From: Trichosporon coremiiforme
Taxonomy: Eukaryota; Basidiomycota; Tremellomycetes; Trichosporonales; Trichosporonaceae
Assembly (NCBI GenBank): GCA_039545355.1
Contig: BCJJ01000023.1
Location: forward strand, 63,362 to 127,361
Direction of reading: 5' to 3'
DNA: 64,000 nt
Shown here: positions 60,101 to 64,000 of the stretch, piece after piece
Position numbering within the stretch: position 1 is the first letter of the stretch
Layout of the letters: every line of letters begins with the position of its first letter
Notes under the pieces: generated by a model
Databases searched by the model: none
What the model was told of the DNA's origin: nothing
Seen by the model: the letters and a program-made list of their open reading frames with translations, nothing else
Translations under genes and position numbers: made by a program

Positions 60101-60985
60101 CTCTCATGCCGACGAACATGCGCAAGCATGCCGCCCAGCTGCATCTGGTCCTGTCACGAGTGACAGCAAGCGTCGTCAGCCAGCAGTCAGCTGTGGACCA
60201 GTGGGACACGGTATTCATGATGCAGATCCTGATGCGTATTGCGCTTGAATCTCACTCAATCTCGCTCAAAAGCTGGGTCGAGCAGCTCGTGACCCATTCA
60301 TCATCCACTTAAGAACGAAGCTTAGGTGGTGCCGTCCCCGAATCCCGGCAAGTGTCTCGCGCACTCTCGCTTCCGGCAAAGCGTGCAGGACCATGCTTCT
60401 CATTCGCTACCCCAGCCGCGGTCCGGAACGTCCTTCGCGCGCTGCTCAGACGCCGCCAAACGGTCCGTCAGGCCGTCTCACAAATGGCCAGATCACAGTG
60501 GGCAGCGTCGAACTGAGACACTGGCGCGGCCTGAAAGCATGAAGCAGACGGGGACGGCCGCCAAAGACGTGGAGAGAGAGCCCCACAAAGACGGCGGAAG
60601 CATCCACTGTCAGTTCCGAGAAGTACGCATGGGCTGGGTCCGGAATCGCCCTTACCAACGCGTACCAATCGTCTGCCCGTCTGCTTAGTCCGTCGATTCG
60701 ATGATCGCTGATCGCTCCGATCCATGACCCATGATGGACGCGCGCCGCTGGCGGGCGGTTGTACAGAGCGGGCCAGCGTAGAGGAGCGAGGAACTGAGCT
60801 GATGATAGTGCTAGCGTGACAGAAAAGGTCCCGTCGCTTCCCCACACTTTTGGCCGGGGGTTGTCATAGCCGGCGCACCAACAGTGGTGCGCTGTTCCTG
60901 AGCCTGGTCGATATCTTACTTTGCCGTCGTTGCTTGTTGGATTCTGCATCATTTCTCCACCACATCTGTCCCTCCCTCCCCCGCG
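57141..60985. other. Gene-poor stretch between GFA1 and the TMEM135-like gene
   Basis: 57141-57800 is the GFA1 upstream region, with much G/A-rich sequence. From there to 60.9 kb frames are short and overlapping, and I recognise no domain, RNA gene or mobile element. The last 100 bp are C/T-rich and form the leader of the gene at 60986. Confidence 0.4.
59294..59352 (+). repeat. 11-nt GAGCCGCCAGC minisatellite
   Basis: About five tandem units of GAGCCGCCAGC; the first carries a G in place of one C, the rest are near identical. It is flanked by unique sequence and no gene spans it. Confidence 0.7.
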
Positions 60986-63657
60986 ATGCCCAAGAAACGC
61001 AATAACAAGGCGTCCAACGGCCAGCGCAGGCCACCCTCAAAGGGCAAGGCTACCCCGTCCCCCACACCGACTCCCCCCGCGACTGATATCACCCCCGCAC
61101 CCGAACCCGCCCCGGTACCACCGCAACAACACGAGCCGAACAACAAAGTGGAGGTCATTCAGCCGAGCCCTCCGAGCCCTCCGGGCCCGACGAACCCTCC
61201 GTCCGCCGTCTCCGCGCCAGAACCTGAGCCCGCCGACATGCCCGCAAGCGAATCCGAACCCCAGCCGGAAGACTCGACTGTGCTCGTTGAGCGTCCCGAG
61301 GCTGCTCCGTTGACCGCCGAGCCCGTCCAGCTGCACGGCAAGGCGAAGGAGGAGCTCCATCAGCGTGCCGAGGCACACGTCGAGGCCGAGCTGGAGGAGA
61401 CGGAACTCGCCTCCGAGATTGCAGACGAGCTAGTCGAGCTGGTTGAGTCGATCGCAGACTCGGAAACGGAAGCCATGGAAGCTATTGACACCATTGCGGC
61501 TAAGTCCGGCGCCACCACGATCGCTAGCGTGCAAGAGCCCGCGCAGGAGGCTGCGCAAGAGGCCGAGCAGGAGGCCCAGCAGGAGACTGGCGCTGTCGAG
61601 AGCATCCTGCTCAACAGCGGCGCGAGCTCAACGCCAGCGACGCCGCCGAGATCGCAGAGAAATGCTGTCGATGAGAAGAGCGCCAACCCTAAGCACGAGC
61701 ACGAGCATGAGCACGACGAAAAAGCCGCCGACAGCCCGCACCCGCACCTCCGCCGTGCGGCGTCCACCTCGTTCGTCGCCAGCTGCCTCTCGACCTCGCC
61801 CAACTCCCACGGCAGGGCTGTGCACAAGCACCTGCGCTTCACATCATCCGACGAGGGACAGGACGAGCCCGAGCACCACGTGTACTACCCCCGCAAGCGG
61901 AACCTGAACACGAGCGATCCGGGGACGCCCAGTATCGCCGAGACGTGAGTTGTTTTTTTGCGTGCGCAGCTCCAATGCGCACCGATCTGCAGTAGCAGTG
62001 CTGATCAACCCCCAGAGCTCACCAGATCCGGCGCACGATTTCGTTCGCGTCGTTCGACAACCTCGTCCAGCTGCACACGAACCCGGACCAGCGGGAGCGG
62101 TTCGTCGCCGAGGTCGCGCGGGCTGGCCGCGAGCTAGTCTGGCGCGACAAGGACGACCACCCTCTGTACCCGCGCGACGGGGAGCAGACGTTTGTGCTCG
62201 CCTTCAAGCGCGCGCTTCGTAAGCCACACCTCAAGACCCACACTGACACAAAGGCTCCTTCATTCTCTCGTTCACGGTGCGCTCGGGCGTCAATGTCGTG
62301 CTGCTGCTCTTCAAGACGCTCGGGCGGCGCAAGAAGCTCACCGTGCAGCAGCTCCGCACCGCTATCATCGGCGAGGACAGCTGGCGCTTCGGAGCCATGA
62401 TTGGTGAGTACCCCGTGCGGCTCCTGCCCTGGTCCGCTCTCTCAAGCTCGATGCCCGTGCTCACCCCAAGGATCATTCACATTCCTCAACACGCTCACGT
62501 ACCACATGCTGCGGCTCGCGCCGCCCGCGTCGTACATCCGGAAACGGCTTCGGCACGGCTTGTTCTCGCGGCCGACCTTTGGCCCGCCGGAGCGCGAGGG
62601 CGCCGAAGGCGAGCACCGGTGGCACGCGGCCGCTGCTGGCGGCATCGCGTCGCTCGCCTTATTCTGGGAGACAGCAGGAAGGCGGCGCGGCGTGTCGCAG
62701 CAGATGTTCGTGCGCGGCCTGCAAGGCGCGTGGAACCAGTACGCGCCGCAGGCGGGCGTGCACATCCCCTTCGGGAACATTGTGCTCTTCGGCTTGTGCT
62801 GTGGGCAGATCATGTTTGGGTTCCTGCTCGCGCCGGAAACCATCCCTAGGGAATACTACAACTGGATCCAGAGCGCTAGCGGCGTGCCGACGTTTGCAGT
62901 TGCGGCAAACCGCACCGCTGTACGCGAGAACCTCATTCATCCGGAGCACATCAAGCTGGCGCTGACCAGCAAGGGTGTCACGAAGAACAACGTGAGCGAG
63001 TTGAGGCAACTGCTCGAAAGGGTAAGGGGCGGCGCGAAAGCCAACTACCACATTCCATGCAGCATCACGCACCCCTGGACCGAGAGCTGCAACTACACGC
63101 TCGTCGAGCGCTTCTTCCGCACTTTCCGGTTCATGCTCCCCGTCTATGGAGCTTTGCACCTAATCCCCCCGATCGTGCTGCGCCGGCACGCGTTCGCCAA
63201 GGACCCGCTCCGGATGCTGGCCCGAATCACTCTGGGCATCACGCGATCCTGCTCCTTCCTCGGCTTCTTCATCATCATCAACCAGGGTTTGTTCTGTCTG
63301 CGCTCAAACGCTTTGGAAACAACCGGAAAGTTCCCGGGTACTGGTCTGGCGGGTCTCATGCGCTCCCTCTTGGCGAGGAAGGAGACGCTCTGGATCATGG
63401 GCTTCATCAATGCGCTCTCCCTCTTTGCCGAGGAAAGCAAGAGACGCACGGAACTCGCCATGTACGTCTTCCCCAAGGCTCTCGAGAGCGCCTGGGCCAG
63501 CGCCAGGAAGAGGGCATGGGTCCCCGTCGTACCGTTTGGGGACACGGTGCTTGGCGCCGCGGCACTGGCTATGGTCATGGACTCGTATGTCCACAGCCCG
63601 GAGAGTCTGTCGGGCATCGTGCGCAGGTTGCTGTTCCAGCTGGTTGGGCCGGTCTAG
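60986..63657 (+). CDS. TMEM135-like integral membrane protein with acidic Pro/Glu-rich N-terminus
   Basis: 832 aa from exons 60986-61944, 62016-62218, 62254-62403 and 62471-63657 (introns 71, 35 and 67 nt). The N-terminal 300 residues are disordered: Pro/Thr/Glu-rich, with Gln/Glu/Ala repeats (AQEAAQEAEQEAQQE) and a His/Glu run (KHEHEHEHDEK). The membrane part starts HQIRRTISFASFDNLVQLH. It includes SFILSFTVRSGVNVVLLLF, NIVLFGLCCGQIMFGFLL, YHIPCSITHPWTESCNYT, FRTFRFMLPVYGALHLIPP, SCSFLGFFIIINQGLFCL and ETLWIMGFINALSLFAEESK. The conserved Cys-containing PCSITHPW.ESC and the EESKRR.ELAMYVFPKALES end match TMEM135-type proteins, linked in animals to peroxisomes, mitochondria and lipid handling. 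The fungal role is not established. Confidence 0.8.
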
Positions 63658-64000
63658 GCGCGAACCGGGGGCGAGCATTGCGCACGGTGGGCGGAGGCGC
63701 GAGGCTCCCGCGAGCCCGAGCCCGAGCCCGAGGCGAAGAAGTTGGCCGAAGGTGCTCAGCCGTGAGCAACAGCGGCCCGCCAATGTGAGCTAAAGGCGAG
63801 CGCAGTGTGTGTGGCACCGTCCCAACGGTCGCCAACGGTCGGGAGCCAGCGGGGCACGAGCATGCCAGAGAGCGTGTGAGGACACCGCGTCGCGAGCTGT
63901 AGACAGACAAGACATAACTTCATTTCCAACCACCGAACCCTCCTTCCCCCACCCAAACTTCGTTTTGTTTAGACGTAATTTAGACGGCCAGACGGCGACA
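63658..64000. other. Downstream of the TMEM135-like gene; nothing recognised
   Basis: A GAGCCC tandem at about 63711-63735 and short shadow frames only. The window ends in T/A-richer sequence. Confidence 0.4.

Noticed and set aside
63016..63062. Possible extra intron in the TMEM135-like gene (GTAAGG ... TGCAG)
   Set aside because: Its length (41 nt between phase 0 and phase 2 positions) would break the frame, while reading through keeps YHIPCSITHPW intact.

Overview
The window looks like nuclear DNA of a GC-rich basidiomycete, most likely a tremellomycete yeast of the Trichosporonales type. This is inferred from very short introns (mostly 34-40 nt, consensus donor, a CTGAC or CTAAC branch site close to the acceptor), intron-bearing tRNA genes, typical basidiomycete single-copy genes and F-box-like proteins. 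Gene models were built by hand: exons were joined only where donor, branch site, acceptor and reading frame agree, and most joined models close exactly to a whole number of codons. No database search was possible.

Layout: 1-3.1 kb shows no convincing gene. At 3.1-5.9 kb is a three-repeat Myb protein (+). 5.9-8.3 kb is empty. At 8.3-9.5 kb is an F-box-like gene (-) with a frame break. From 10.2 to 20.2 kb, ten small genes lie head to tail on the minus strand. They encode unrecognised helical proteins, most have one short intron, and in all eight genes where the intron could be fixed it is phase 1. This array is the most interesting object in the window. At 21-24.9 kb are a possible 39-residue Cys-rich protein, an intron-containing tRNA-Met, ATG12 in five small exons, and a secreted beta-trefoil lectin. 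FCP1 fills 24.9-27.95 kb. 28.05-29.2 kb is an AT-rich, retroelement-like island with a probable solo LTR beside an intron-containing tRNA-Glu(CTC).

The second half is denser: CWC2 and SKI2 (divergent), a TEN1-like OB-fold protein, an unresolved membrane protein, an alcohol-acetyltransferase-like enzyme, a SAM methyltransferase, an F-box-like protein, a Zn2Cys6 regulator, a low-complexity protein, a DUF4203-type membrane protein and a GNAT acetyltransferase. A GATA-like zinc-finger frame at 53.3-54.0 kb is broken by two stop codons. GFA1 lies at 55-57.1 kb and a TMEM135-like membrane protein at 61.0-63.7 kb. The stretches 49.3-51.3, 52-53.3, 54-54.9 and 57.2-60.9 kb hold only low-complexity or unassigned sequence.

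The named housekeeping genes belong to unrelated pathways: RNA polymerase II CTD dephosphorylation (FCP1), splicing (CWC2), cytoplasmic mRNA decay (SKI2), autophagy (ATG12), and hexosamine and chitin precursor synthesis (GFA1). This is ordinary eukaryotic gene order rather than a pathway cluster. The tandem array at 10-20 kb is the exception and looks like a locally expanded, fast-evolving gene family.
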